64,000 nt of DNA from CALMEC01 sp963706315 (GCA_963706315.1 CAVPMA010000014.1:186001-250000), one strand, 5' to 3'. Shown: positions 33,788 to 46,785, numbered from the stretch's first letter. Made by a program: numbers and translations. Notes: generated from the sequence alone by a model not told the origin.

Positions 33788-34608
33788 CCGCTCACCGGGG
33801 CCTGGCCCTTGTCACCGGAGCGTCGTCGGGAATCGGGCGGGCCTTCGCTGAGAGCCTCGCGGAACAGGGCCACCCGCTGCTCCTGGTCGCGCGCCGTGAC
33901 GAGCGCCTGCGCGACATCGCGCGGACTCTCGCGGAGCGCAACGGCGTGGAGGTGGGCTTCGCGGTCGCCGACCTCGCGACCGGCGCGGGCCGCGAGACGT
34001 GCCGCGACGCGATCGACGCCGTCGGCGGCGTGGTCGACACTGTGGTCCTCAACGCCGGGTTCGGCGCGCTCGGCACGGTGGCCGAGGTCGGCCGTGAGCG
34101 CCAGACGGCGATGGTGGCGCTGAACTGCGAGGCGGTCGTCGACCTGGCGTGCCACGTGCTGCCCGGGATGGTGCAGCGCGGATACGGGACCGTGATCGTG
34201 GTGTCGTCGGCCGCCGCCTGGCAGCCCGTCCCGTTCATGGCGACCTACGCGGCGACCAAGGCCTTCGAGCTCGCCTTCGCCGAGGCGCTCGCCACGGAGC
34301 TCCGCGGGACGGGGGTGCGGGCGATCGCCGTGTGCCCCGGGCCCACCGCGACGGAGTTCAACCAGGTTGTGGGCGCCGATCACGGGACGCGCTTCATCCC
34401 GCGCGAGACGCCCAAGGGTGTGGTCGCGGCGACCTGGCGCGCGCTCGACAAGGGCCGTCCCCGGGTCGCGACGGGCTGGCTGGCGCGCATCACCACCGTG
34501 TCCGCGGCGATCTTCCCGCGCCGCGTCGTCGTCTGGGGAGCGGCCGCGGTCCACCGCCGGTTCCGAACCCACAAAATCCGATTGAAGGTGGACGACCACG
34601 GTCCGTAG
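33784..34608 (+). CDS. Short-chain dehydrogenase/reductase
   Basis: A 274-residue Rossmann-fold SDR. The cofactor site is LVTGASSGIGRAFAESL, with an Arg-Arg-Asp after the second strand (VARRDERL) suggesting NADP(H). The NAG motif is VVLNAGFGALG, the catalytic Ser is in VVSSAAAWQ and the YxxxK motif is YAATKAFE. After the fold there is PGPTATEF and a C-terminal tail with a weak hydrophobic patch. It resembles the DltE/short-chain acyl-carrier-type SDRs, with unknown substrate. The GTG overlaps upp by 4 bases. The promoter of wecA lies in its last codons. Confidence 0.9.
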   Translation: MTAHRGLALVTGASSGIGRAFAESLAEQGHPLLLVARRDERLRDIARTLAERNGVEVGFAVADLATGAGRETCRDAIDAVGGVVDTVVLNAGFGALGTVAEVGRERQTAMVALNCEAVVDLACHVLPGMVQRGYGTVIVVSSAAAWQPVPFMATYAATKAFELAFAEALATELRGTGVRAIAVCPGPTATEFNQVVGADHGTRFIPRETPKGVVAATWRALDKGRPRVATGWLARITTVSAAIFPRRVVVWGAAAVHRRFRTHKIRLKVDDHGP

Positions 34609-34611
34609 AAT
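34582..34611 (+). promoter_or_regulatory. Sigma-70-type promoter of wecA inside the SDR 3' end
   Basis: TTGAAG at 34582-34587 and TAGAAT at 34606-34611 are spaced by 18 bases. The -10 box overlaps the SDR stop codon. The wecA ATG follows 36 bases later. Confidence 0.6.
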
Positions 34612-34647
34612 CAAACAACCACGTGCCGCATCGGCGCGCAGCCTCTC

Positions 34648-35784
34648 ATGACGACCACGCTGATTCCCATCGTGTGCGCCGTCGTGGCCGCCATCGCGGT
34701 CGTGGCGCTCACTCCGCTGGCCGCACACCTCGCGCGGGCCGTCGGGGCGGTCGCCGAGCCGAAGGGGCGAAGCATCCACTCCAGGCCGACGCCGCTCCTT
34801 GGCGGGCTCGCGATCCTCGCCGGCTTCCTCATCCCGGTGATCTACTACCTGCCGACGTTCGACACGCAGGCACGGGCGCTGATCGTCGGCGCGATCCTCA
34901 TCGCGTTCGTCGGAGCCCTCGACGACGTGTTCGATCTCAGCCCGCCGGTCAAGCTGCTCGGCCAGGCCTGCTGCGCGGTCGTCCCCGTCGCCGCCGGGTT
35001 GACCATCGACCACATCACCCTGCCGTTCGTCGGGGTGGGCGACCTGGGCGTCGCGGCATACCCGATCACCATCCTGTGGTTCGTCGCGCTGGCGAACATG
35101 ATCAACTTCACCGACGGCATGGATGGCCTCGCGGCGGGCATGTCCGGCATCGGCCTCACCACGTTCGCGATCCTGGCCGCCTCGCTCGATCGCGCGACCC
35201 CGGCGATCATCGCCGCCTCGCTTGCGGGCGCCGCGTTCGGCTTCCTCGCGCACAACTTCCATCCGGCCCGGGTGTTCATGGGGGACTCGGGGTCGCTGCT
35301 GCTCGGGTTCGTGATCGCCGGCGTTGCGGTCGGCGGGGTGATGAAGAGCGCGGCGGCGGTCGCGATCGGCCTGCCGCTCCTCGTGCTCGCGATTCCGATC
35401 CTGGACACCTCGTTCGTGATCCTGAAGCGCCTCAAGCACGGGATGCCCGTGTACTCGGCCGACAAGAGCCACTTCCACCACCGGTTCTTCACCATCGGCT
35501 GGAGCCAGCGGCGGACGGTGCTCGCGCTCTACGCCTGGGCCGTCCTCATGAGCGCAGTGGCGATCGTCGTCAGCGTCCGGGCGGGCGGCACGATCGGCGC
35601 GGCGATCGCCCTCGCGGTCGCGGTGGTCGCCGGCGTCTACCTCGTGTACCTGCTCGAGATCCTCAAATGGGGTGGCACTCCCGTCGTCGAGATCGTTCGC
35701 AGCCGTCGCGGCGACCGGCCGGGGGTCGCGAAGCAGGTCGCGACCGCCGCCATGCGCGGTCGCGCGTCGCGCCCCGAGCGCTGA
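34648..35784 (+). CDS. wecA: Undecaprenyl-phosphate GlcNAc-1-phosphate transferase (WecA/TagO)
   Basis: A 378-residue polytopic enzyme that transfers a sugar-1-phosphate onto undecaprenyl phosphate, the first step of envelope glycopolymer synthesis. The family motifs are LDDVFDLSPPVKLLGQ (Asp pair), NMINFTDGMDGLAAG, NFHPARVFMGDSGSLLLGF and the His motif SHFHHRFFTIGWSQRR. About ten membrane helices are visible. In mycobacteria wecA (rfe) lies between tsaC and the atp operon; here it keeps tsaC at a distance upstream and atp about 19 kb downstream. It ends convergently with the beta-propeller gene. Confidence 0.94.
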   Translation: MTTTLIPIVCAVVAAIAVVALTPLAAHLARAVGAVAEPKGRSIHSRPTPLLGGLAILAGFLIPVIYYLPTFDTQARALIVGAILIAFVGALDDVFDLSPPVKLLGQACCAVVPVAAGLTIDHITLPFVGVGDLGVAAYPITILWFVALANMINFTDGMDGLAAGMSGIGLTTFAILAASLDRATPAIIAASLAGAAFGFLAHNFHPARVFMGDSGSLLLGFVIAGVAVGGVMKSAAAVAIGLPLLVLAIPILDTSFVILKRLKHGMPVYSADKSHFHHRFFTIGWSQRRTVLALYAWAVLMSAVAIVVSVRAGGTIGAAIALAVAVVAGVYLVYLLEILKWGGTPVVEIVRSRRGDRPGVAKQVATAAMRGRASRPER

Positions 35785-35791
35785 TCGCCGC

Positions 35792-37838
35792 CTACCCGAA
35801 GGGCAACCAGGCGCGCTCACGGAGGTCGCCCAGCCCGCTGGCCATGAGCCCGCCGTCGGAGAGCGTGTAGAGCACGTCCCCGACCACGAGCGATCGGCGC
35901 ACCACGTTCCCGTATTGCGGGTCCATGGGGTGCATCACGCGCCCCAGCTCGGCGATGCCGTCGCGCGCGACCCGCATCCCGAGCGCCCCGCTCTCCGGAC
36001 CGGCCGGCACGCCGGGCGAGACGGTGCCCGGCACCGTGTCGACGGCGACGAGGTCGTAGCGCTGGTAGGGGATCACGGCCAGTGAGCTCGCCGGCCACCA
36101 CAGGAACGCGTGGTGGTCCCACTCGGCCTCCGAGTTGGCACCGGGCAGCATGGCGCGCTGAACGCGCTTGGGCGACGCCGGGTCGGAAACGTCGAAGAGG
36201 GATACCTGCAGGCCGGTGGCGCGGCCGCCGCCGTCGGCGTCCTGCCCGACGCCGATCAGGAGGTCGTCGCCGATGGGCTGGAGGTACGCCGAGTAGCCGG
36301 CGATCTTGAGCTGACCCGCCACGCGGGGGGCCGCCGGGTCGGAGAGGTCGACGGTGTAGAGCGGGTCGGTCTGACGGAAGGTCACGACGTAGCCCGTATC
36401 GCCGATGAAGCGCACCGCGTAGATGCGCTCGCCCTTGCCGAGCCCGCCGACCTGGCCGAGCTGGCGGAGGCGCCCGCCGGCGTCGGCGAGCACCGTCACG
36501 TAGCTCTCGCTCGTCCCGCCGTCGCCGACGACCGCGTCGCCGCCGACGAGCCCGAAGCCCGACTGCGTCGTCGCGACCCTGAGGCGGCCCTCGTATTCCG
36601 ACATCGAGAACTGGTTCAGCAGGTGCCCGGTCACGGTGCCGCTGCCGCGGTAGCTCGTCTGGGAGGTGCTGCGGGTGTCGAACTTGTGGATCTGCGTGGT
36701 GTCGAAGGCGTCGTTGGTGCCGTCCTCGCCGGGGACGGCCCACCGGTTGGTTGCCACGTACAGGGCGTCAGCGGAGGCGTACACGCTCTCGCCGCTCGCC
36801 ATGATCGCGTCGGAGTCGATCGGGTCGAGACCCCGGGTCAGGTCGATCGTCAGGACCGTGAGGGTGCCGAGCCCGGAGTAGCCGGCGGGGCCGGCTCACC
36901 GCGTCGCATGCCACCATCGGTCGCGCCGCCGCGCGGCCCGCCGCCGACGTCACCGAGTACCGCGGCAGCCAGTCGTCCGCCGTGGTGCGCGCGACGGCAT
37001 CGCGGTTCGCGGCGGCCGCGGCACGCTCCGCCTCTTCGCCGGGTCCGGCGGGGGAGCTGAACGTGATGCCGGTCGGGGCCCCGGCGGCGACGACCACACG
37101 TGCGGTCGACCCGGTGAGCCGCGCATTCACGTACCGGGCCTCGGTCTCCATGGTCTCCACGACCCGCATCGCCGCGATGTCGGTCACGTCGATCTCGACG
37201 AGCACCGACCCGCCGGGTGCCTGAAGGATCAGCGGCGCGGCGGCGCCCGGGGCGATCTTGGACGTCGGCGCATCTGTCGCGGCGGGCATCGGGCGGACGG
37301 CGACCGGACCGTCGCCCATGACGAGCAGGCGGTTGCCGGAGACGAGCATGTCCCGTGCGAACGCGTCCTTCGGCATCGCGAGCGATCCCGCGATGCGGGG
37401 GGTCGGCCCGGACACGTCGACGGCGTAGAGCCGGTTCTTGGCGAGCGCGAAGATGCGGTTGCCGTCGGTCTTGACGATGTCGGGCTCATCGACGCCGGCC
37501 TCTTGCACGTTGGTGGCGGAGAAGCCGACGCCAGCGGTCTTCGCCTCCGGCGCGGCCGCCTGAAGGGCGTCCATGGCGACCCCGCCGGACGCGCTGCGGG
37601 ATGCGGGCGTCACGATGCCGCCGCCGAGGCCGTAGGGCCCGACGTCCTCGAGCGCGTGGATCCGCGCGTACGCCGTCATCGCCGCGCAGCTCGTGAAGCG
37701 CTCCAGCGTCGCGTCGGCCGCCACCGCGGTCTCCACCCCCGCGCACCCGGCCAGCACCGGTAGCGCCGACAGCGCCCCGAGCATCCCCACCGCCGCCGCC
37801 GGGCGAACCCACCGTCGCAGTCCCGCATGCCGTCCCAT
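35792..37838 (-). pseudogene. Beta-propeller lipoprotein with one frame break
   Basis: This locus encodes a secreted beta-propeller protein (C-terminal beta-propeller domain family) but is split in two frames. From the ATG at 37838 (GGAGGG upstream) there is a lipoprotein signal with lipobox LAGC, then CAAMTAYARIHALEDVGPYG and DEPDIVKTDGNRIFALAKNRLYAVDV. At the run 36887-36890 one extra base shifts the frame; removing it joins CDAVSRPAGYSGLGTLTVLTIDL to the downstream part MASGESVYASADALYVATNRW, which runs to a stop at 35792. The joined length is 681 residues. Either a recent frameshift or a homopolymer assembly error is possible. The function of the family is unknown. Confidence 0.82.
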
Positions 37839-37934
37839 CTCGCCCTCCGTGTCGAAGTCACCGTCGTCTGGAGGGAGTACGCCGCCGCGCCGCCCCGCGT
37901 CACGGGCCGCCGCGTCGGCGGGCCGTCCGATCCG

Positions 37935-37967
37935 CGCCACTTGGCGTGCCGCGGGCGCCAATTGGCG
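37935..37967. repeat. Two CGCCANTTGGCG dyads
   Basis: CGCCACTTGGCG (37935-37946) and CGCCAATTGGCG (37956-37967) share the CCANNTGG core of the dispersed dyads and lie in the divergent interval between the beta-propeller and nitroreductase genes. Confidence 0.6.
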
Positions 37968-38023
37968 TCAACGGAGCCCGACGGCGCCGCACGAACCTGC
38001 CGGTCAGGTCGACCAATCCGCGT

Positions 38024-38059
38024 GGCCAATTGGCCGTTGGCGCGGGGTGCCAAGTGGCC
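38024..38059. repeat. Two further CCANNTGG dyads
   Basis: GGCCAATTGGCC (38024-38035, a perfect palindrome) and TGCCAAGTGGCC (38048-38059). Four such sites within 125 bp of one divergent promoter region make this the densest cluster in the window. Confidence 0.6.
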
Positions 38060-38093
38060 ACCGGCTCATCGGGCGCGGCCGCCGGGACGAGGG

Positions 38094-38099
38094 CAGACT
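38094..38099 (+). promoter_or_regulatory. -10 box of the nitroreductase gene
   Basis: CAGACT ends 7 bases before the ATG at 38107 and no Shine-Dalgarno is visible, so the transcript is probably leaderless. The CCANNTGG dyads lie just upstream, where a regulator would act. Confidence 0.4.
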
Positions 38100-38106
38100 A
38101 CGAGCC

Positions 38107-38766
38107 ATGCTCGAGCTCACACCGGACGAACTGCTCACGACCACGCGGGCGGTGCGCCGCCGACTCGACCTCACGCGGCCCGTCGCGCGGGAGCTGATCG
38201 AGGAGTGCCTGGAGATCGCGCTGCAGGCGCCGACGGGCGGGAACCGGCAGCGGTGGTCATTCGTGGTGGTGACCGACGCGGAGCGCCGCTCGGCGCTCGC
38301 GGACCTCTATCGCCGCGGCTTCGACCACTACCGCACCGACGGGATCGACGGACGGGGTCGGCGGGGCTCGACGCCGAATCCCGAGCAGGCGCGGGTGCTG
38401 CGCTCGGCGCTCCACCTGCGCGACCACATGCACGAGGTCCCGGTCCTGCTGGTCCCGTGCATCCGGCCCCGCACCGACGACCGCCCGGTCGTGGAGCAGG
38501 CCTCGGCGTTTGCCTCGATCATCCCGGCGGTGTGGAGCTTCATGCTCGCCGGCCGGGCCCGCGGCCTCGGCACGGTCATGACCACGGTCCACCTCTTCCA
38601 CGAGCGCGAGGCGGCGGAGATCCTCGGCATCCCCTTCGATACGGTCATGCAGGCCGGGCTCGTCCCCGTGGCGTACACGATCGGCACCGACTTTCGGCCG
38701 GGCCGCCGCCGCGGGATGGACGACGTGGTCCATTGGAACGGATGGGGGTCCGCCGAGACCATGTAG
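38107..38766 (+). CDS. Nitroreductase family protein
   Basis: A 219-residue FMN-dependent nitroreductase-fold enzyme. The N-terminal signature is TTRAVRRRLDLTRPV followed by ALQAPTGGNRQRWSFVVV, where the Arg cluster and Asn-Arg bind FMN. The C-terminal part has SFMLAGRARGLGTVMTTVHLF and AGLVPVAYTIGTDFRPGRRR, again typical. Such enzymes reduce nitro groups, quinones or enones with NAD(P)H; some actinobacterial members work differently. It seems to be a single gene with a leaderless-type promoter, and its stop codon carries the -10 box of the following gene. Confidence 0.88.
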   Translation: MLELTPDELLTTTRAVRRRLDLTRPVARELIEECLEIALQAPTGGNRQRWSFVVVTDAERRSALADLYRRGFDHYRTDGIDGRGRRGSTPNPEQARVLRSALHLRDHMHEVPVLLVPCIRPRTDDRPVVEQASAFASIIPAVWSFMLAGRARGLGTVMTTVHLFHEREAAEILGIPFDTVMQAGLVPVAYTIGTDFRPGRRRGMDDVVHWNGWGSAETM

Positions 38767-38769
38767 CGT
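38764..38769 (+). promoter_or_regulatory. -10 box of the glycosyltransferase gene
   Basis: TAGCGT overlaps the nitroreductase stop codon and ends 8 bases before the GTG at 38778. There is no Shine-Dalgarno before that GTG. Confidence 0.35.
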
Positions 38770-38777
38770 TCCTCGAA

Positions 38778-39989
38778 GTGTCTGATTCCCGAGGGCTCCG
38801 CATCGCGATGGTGACCGAGTACGCCTATCCGATCCTCGGGGGTGTCTCGGAGCACGTGCACTTCCTCTCCCGCGAGCTCGTCGCGCTTGGGCACGAGGTC
38901 ACGGTCATCACGGGCCGCAGCGGATCGGCGGCCGAGCTGGCCGAGATCGATCGCGCCGCCGAGCGCGACGACGGCTACCGCACCATCCGTATCGGCCGCG
39001 CCCTTCCGGTGCCCTCCAACGGCTCCATCGCGCGGATCACCGTCGTGCCCGGCTACGGGGGGCTTCGTCGTCTCCTTGACGGCCACGACGTCGTGCACGC
39101 CCAGGGCCTCTTCGGCTCGATGCTCCCCCTCGCCGCCGTCGCTCAAAGCCGGGCGCCGGTCACCGTGGGCACCTTCCACACCTACATCGATGGCGACACC
39201 CACTGGGCCTACCGGGTGTTCTACAAGCAACTCACCCGTTGGCTCGGCCGGCTCGACCGGAGCATCGGCGTTTCGCAGGCGTGCATCGACCGGCTGATGC
39301 CGTCGTTCCCGGGCGAGTACGACGTCGTTCCGAACGGCGTTGACTGCGACCGGTTCCGCCCGTTGCGCCCCGACGAGCCACGGCCGCCGGGGCCGCCCCG
39401 CATCCTGTTCGTGGGGAGGCTCGAGCCGCGCAACGCGTTGGGAGACCTCCTGAAGGCAGGCGCCGAGCTCGCCGCCTCCGGTCGCGGCTTCGTCATCCAG
39501 GTCGCCGGTGACGGTCCGACCCGCGGGGCCAGCGAGCGCCTTGCGGCTCGGCTCGGAATCGCGGACCGCATCGAATGGCTCGGGCGCATCCACGACGACC
39601 TGCCCCGCCGCTACCGCGAGGCGACGGTCTTTGCCGCGCCCTGTACCCTGGCATCGTTCGGCGTGATCCTCGTCGAGGCACTCGCGAGCGGCACGCCGGT
39701 CGTGTGCGCCGACAACGTCGGATTCCGAGCGGTCATCCGCGACGGCATGCCGGGGAGGTTCGTGCCGATGCGCGACCCCCACGGGCTCGCGCGCGGGCTG
39801 GGAGAGCTGCTCGACGACTCGGCCCTGCGGGCGGAGTGGTCGACCCGGGGGCGTGCGCTGACTGCCGAGCGGTACGACTGGCCGGGCGTGGCGCTTCAGG
39901 TCGAGGCGCTCTACCGGGAGGTGCATAGCGATCGGGCAGTCGTGCTGCCCACGCCCGCATCGTCGTTCGTACGTCGCGACGCCGGCTGA
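38778..39989 (+). CDS. GT4-family glycosyltransferase
   Basis: A 403-residue GT-B glycosyltransferase of family 4, similar in layout to phosphatidylinositol mannosyltransferases. The N-terminal acceptor domain has RIAMVTEYAYPILGGVSEHV and VVHAQGLFGSMLPLAA; the donor domain has PNGVDCDRFRP, ILFVGRLEPRNALGDLL, VAGDGP, and the EX7E-like region FGVILVEALASGTPVVCADNVGFR. It likely adds a sugar to a lipid or envelope glycan. The GTG at 38778 is the only suitable start ahead of the conserved domain. Donor and acceptor cannot be named. Confidence 0.88.
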   Translation: MSDSRGLRIAMVTEYAYPILGGVSEHVHFLSRELVALGHEVTVITGRSGSAAELAEIDRAAERDDGYRTIRIGRALPVPSNGSIARITVVPGYGGLRRLLDGHDVVHAQGLFGSMLPLAAVAQSRAPVTVGTFHTYIDGDTHWAYRVFYKQLTRWLGRLDRSIGVSQACIDRLMPSFPGEYDVVPNGVDCDRFRPLRPDEPRPPGPPRILFVGRLEPRNALGDLLKAGAELAASGRGFVIQVAGDGPTRGASERLAARLGIADRIEWLGRIHDDLPRRYREATVFAAPCTLASFGVILVEALASGTPVVCADNVGFRAVIRDGMPGRFVPMRDPHGLARGLGELLDDSALRAEWSTRGRALTAERYDWPGVALQVEALYREVHSDRAVVLPTPASSFVRRDAG

Positions 39990-40329
39990 ACCTCGAAAAC
40001 CCCCCAATCGCGCGCGTGGCGACAGGTGATTCGGAGCCCGTAACGCCAGAGATTTCTTCCAGGGACTTTGCGGAGAAACCGATAATTTGATGCGTGGTCG
40101 TTGTCGGCTATTGCCCGTACTGACTACGCATTGAGGGTCAATCGGACCGCATCTACGGTCGATCCATCCACCGGCGTGGCGACGCGGCGTTTCGTGTCGT
40201 CACCCAAGCACGAGGGAGGTGAACGGATCGGAGACTGGCAGCTTGCCCCGCGCCGCCTGGTCCGTCGCCGCCCGCCCGTCACACAAGTGCCGGCGCCAAT
40301 GGCGTCCGCTCGAGCCTGCGAGGTGAGCG
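39990..40329 (+). other. 340-base leader/intergenic region before the activase operon
   Basis: No clear gene is seen. GATAAT at 40081-40086 is a -10-like box. Downstream, GAGGGAGG at 40212-40219 runs into a GTG (40219) that opens a 35-codon frame ending at 40324-40326, inside the Shine-Dalgarno of the next gene; this could be a leader peptide but the spacing is poor. The base composition is less GC-rich around 40020-40100 than in neighbouring genes. A structured leader is possible. Confidence 0.4.
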
Positions 40330-42128
40330 ATGTCGGCTGACAATCACAGCCCCCAGACGGTCCAGGCGAAGGAGCCCGCGAGCGGCGCCTCCGTCGAGGA
40401 GATCATCCGCAAGCGGCTCGAGGACGAGCGGGCCCGCTTGATGGACGAGATGCAGGTCGCGATCCCGGTAGTCGAGCAGTTCGACCGGCCGGTCGAGCGA
40501 GACTTCACCCGTGCCGAGCGCGAGCACACGACGATCCTGTTCGGCGGCCTCACCTGGAAGCACGAGCAGCTCATCCGGGGGGCGCTCAGCGGCCTCGGCT
40601 ACAAGGTGGAGCCGCTCGCCACGCCGGACGTGGCCGCGTTCCAACTCGGCAAGGAGTACGGCAACAACGGCCAGTGCAACCCGACGTACTTCACGGTCGG
40701 CAACCTGGTGCAGCACCTGCAGAAGCTCGAGACCGACGGCATGTCCCGCGAGGACATCATCGAGAACCACATCTTCATCACGGCCGGCGCGTGCGGGCCG
40801 TGCCGGTTCGGCATGTACGAGGCCGAGTACCGCCTCGCGCTGCGCAACTCCGGCTTCGACGGCTTCCGGGTCATGCTCTTCCAGCAGTCCGGCGGACTCA
40901 ACCAGTCCGAGGCCGGTGCCGGCCTCGAGATGAACGTCGACTTCTTCCTCGCGATTCTGAACGCGATGAACATGGGCGACCTGGTCAACGACGTCGGCTA
41001 CCAGACCCGGCCGTTCGAGATCGAGGAAGGCGCGACCAACGCTGCGCTCGACGCTGCCATGGACGAGCTCGAGGAGATCTTCCGCACCAGGCAGCCCTAC
41101 CAGCTCGAGGGCAAGAGCGGCGCGCTCATGAAGATGACGCTGGGCTCCAAGGCCGACATGGTCGGCAAGTTCCTCGACCAGCTCTACGGTGACGGTTACC
41201 AGAACGCATTCCGAGACCTGGGCCAGAAGATCGACGAGGTCGAGATCGACCGCACGCGGGTCAAGCCGCTCGTCAAGATCACCGGCGAGTTCTGGGCGCA
41301 GACGACCGACGGCGACGGCAACTTCAACATGTTCAAGTTCCTCGAGCGCGAGGGCGCGCAGGTGCTCGTCGAGCCGGTCGGGACCTGGATCATGTACATG
41401 ATCCACCAGGCCAAGCAGATGAACACCGACCGTGCCGGCGTGACCGAGGATGAGGCGATGCCCGCGGCGTGGCGCATCGACAAGCGCATGGCCAACTCGT
41501 GGACCGCGAACAAGAAGAACATGAAGCTCACGGTCGCCGAGGCCATCTTCAAGCGCGAATGGAACAAGCTCCGCGACGCCCTCGGCGGCGTCCCGCACGA
41601 GCTCACCGACCAGTACGAGCTGCAGCGGCTCGGCCACCCGCTCTACAACTCGCGCGCCGGCGGCGGCGAGGGCCACCTCGAGGTCGCGAAGAACATCTAC
41701 TACTCGAACAAGGACATGTGCCACATGGTGCTGTCGCTCAAGCCGTTCGGGTGCATGCCCTCGACGCAGAGCGACGGCGTCCAGTCCGCGGTGATCAACC
41801 TCTACAAGGACATCATCTACCTGCCGGTCGAGACCTCCGGCGAGGGTGAGATCAACGCCCACAGCCGCGTGCAGATGGCGCTCGGCGAGGCGAAGGTCAA
41901 GGCGAAGCAGGAGATCGAGCGGGTGCAGGATGAGACCGGCCTCGACGCTCGAGGACGCCCGGGCGTACGCCGACGAGCACCCCGAGCTCAAGCGGCCGCT
42001 CTACAAGGTGCCGCACTACAAGGGGACCGTCGGCACCGCCGCCAACTTCCTGCGCCACGTCGCGGAGCTGAAGGCCGCCGAGGCGAGTCGGGCTCGAGGA
42101 AGCGCGTCCCGGTGGGGGCGGCGCACTG

Positions 42129-42129
<1 letters not shown>
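40330..42129 (+). CDS. COG3581-like partner of 2-hydroxyacyl-CoA dehydratase activase
   Basis: A 599-residue protein resembling the uncharacterised partner half of large activase-related proteins of the 2-hydroxyglutaryl-CoA dehydratase superfamily (COG3581 type). Conserved cysteines occur in NNGQCNPTYF, TAGACGPCRFGMYE and KPFGCMPSTQ, probably iron-sulfur ligands. The GAGG site and ATG at 40330 are good. From about 41942 to 42087 the conserved sequence (TLEDARAYADEHPELKRPLY, GTAANFLRHVAELKA) is in another frame, so two opposite 1-base indels (near 41940 and 42087) appear to garble about 50 residues. The stop overlaps the next ATG (TGATG). Function is inferred from family and pairing. Confidence 0.82.
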
Positions 42130-45599
<3,470 letters not shown>

Positions 45600-45604
45600 C
45601 ACCC

Positions 45605-45643
45605 GCAAGGGCGCTGCCGCGCGCGCGGCGGCAACGCCCTTGC
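45605..45643 (+). terminator. Strong hairpin terminator after the activase operon
   Basis: GCAAGGGCG (45605-45613) pairs with CGCCCTTGC (45635-45643), and inside it TGCCGC (45615-45620) pairs with GCGGCA (45628-45633), leaving a 7-base loop. It begins six bases after the stop. There is no T run, as is common in high-GC actinobacteria. Confidence 0.75.
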
Positions 45644-45744
45644 CCGCATGCCTGGGCATGGCATAGGATCGCGCCTCCACCACCAGCCGGGAGGAGACGA
45701 TCACGTCGCCACTGGGCGCCACCATTCGCCGTCCGCCAGGGGCC

Positions 45745-46671
45745 ATGGCGGCGCTCGGCGCACTGGCTGCGCTGGCCCTGATCACGGTCCCGGCGACCGC
45801 CGCGCCGGCGCGACCGGACGTCGCGGTTCGCGCGAGCACCATCACGTTCACCCCGTACGCCTTCAAGGGCGAGCCCGCGAGCAGGATCAGGTTCTGCGAG
45901 CGGACATACAACTACGGGAACGCACGAACTCCGCGGAGGCTCCACAACCAGATGGAACTCCTCGGTCCCGACGGGACCCGGGCGATCGTCGCCAGGCGTG
46001 ACACGCCCAGGCTCCCGGGCAGGTCGAGACGCGGGCGGCCGGGGACGCCCGTCGTCTACCACTCCCACGGCGGCTGCGGAAGCGGGGAGAACGTCCCGCT
46101 CAACCTTCGTCTCGGAGCCTACGACGTGAGGATCTGCGCCGACCTGCGCATCGCGGACAGCGACCGCGCGAACAACTGTCGGACCTTCAGGAAAGCCTTC
46201 GTCGTGGCGAAACGCAGCTGGGACGCGGTGATCACCGGGACACACCTCACCGTCAGCCTGGATTCCGAGAGCTGGCAGTCGACCGGCGCGAAGTTCACAT
46301 TCGTCAGGCGGGACCAGTACAAGCGTTTCGTCTACGACATGACCGCAGGCAGCGTGAGCTACAAGTACGCCCAGACGATCCCCACGGGATGCGACAGGAC
46401 CGGCGCCGGTACCGATTCGCTCCCGGGCGGCCAGCTGCTCGTCGACTACTTGCGGCAGGGGTACTACGCCCTGGGCAGGAAGAGCGAGGGCTTCAAGTAC
46501 GACATCCACAGCATGTGCGAGAACGACGACAGGACCGGGCCGGACAGCCTGATCTTCCTGGACACGGGCATCGGCGCGGGAGCGCCGCGCGCGCTACCGT
46601 TCGGCACCGAGCAGATCGCCGGTACGCGGACCACCGAGGGCGACATACGGCTGGACTGGATCTTCCGGTAG
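45745..46671 (+). CDS. Secreted CARDB-like protein of unknown function
   Basis: A 308-residue exported protein. From the ATG the signal peptide (MAALGALAALALITVPATAA) lacks its usual positive charges. The in-frame codons upstream (TIRRPPGA) supply them and start near an ATC at 45700 that has GGAGG five bases before it, so the true start may be that ATC. The mature N-terminal half (STITFTPYAFKGEP, FCERTYNYGNARTP) has the look of a CARDB/Ig-like beta-sandwich with paired cysteines; the C-terminal half is not recognised and contains GCDRTGAGTDSLPGGQLLVDY and further Cys. It may be an adhesin or matrix protein; that is a guess. Confidence 0.7.
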   Translation: MAALGALAALALITVPATAAPARPDVAVRASTITFTPYAFKGEPASRIRFCERTYNYGNARTPRRLHNQMELLGPDGTRAIVARRDTPRLPGRSRRGRPGTPVVYHSHGGCGSGENVPLNLRLGAYDVRICADLRIADSDRANNCRTFRKAFVVAKRSWDAVITGTHLTVSLDSESWQSTGAKFTFVRRDQYKRFVYDMTAGSVSYKYAQTIPTGCDRTGAGTDSLPGGQLLVDYLRQGYYALGRKSEGFKYDIHSMCENDDRTGPDSLIFLDTGIGAGAPRALPFGTEQIAGTRTTEGDIRLDWIFR

Positions 46672-46773
46672 AGGGGGCCGATCCGCACGGGCGCGGGGCG
46701 GCCCGATTGGGACGGATGCCCGGTGGGCTCCGCGGCCACGAACCAGATCCTGTGTGGAGCCGCCGGGCACGGA

Positions 46774-46779
46774 TAGACT
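46774..46779 (+). promoter_or_regulatory. -10 box of the 96-residue orphan
   Basis: TAGACT ends 6 bases before the ATG at 46786 and no Shine-Dalgarno is present, so transcription probably begins at or next to the start codon. Confidence 0.45.
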
Positions 46780-46785
46780 CCCGCC

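Noticed and set aside
40101..40340. A 79-codon frame ahead of the activase operon
   Set aside because: It runs over the start and Shine-Dalgarno of the next gene and has no protein-like pattern; the region is better treated as a leader.
45644..45670. A GCATGCC/GGCATGC-like dyad just after the activase terminator
   Set aside because: It is short and overlaps the tail of the long hairpin; it adds nothing that can be supported as a separate site.
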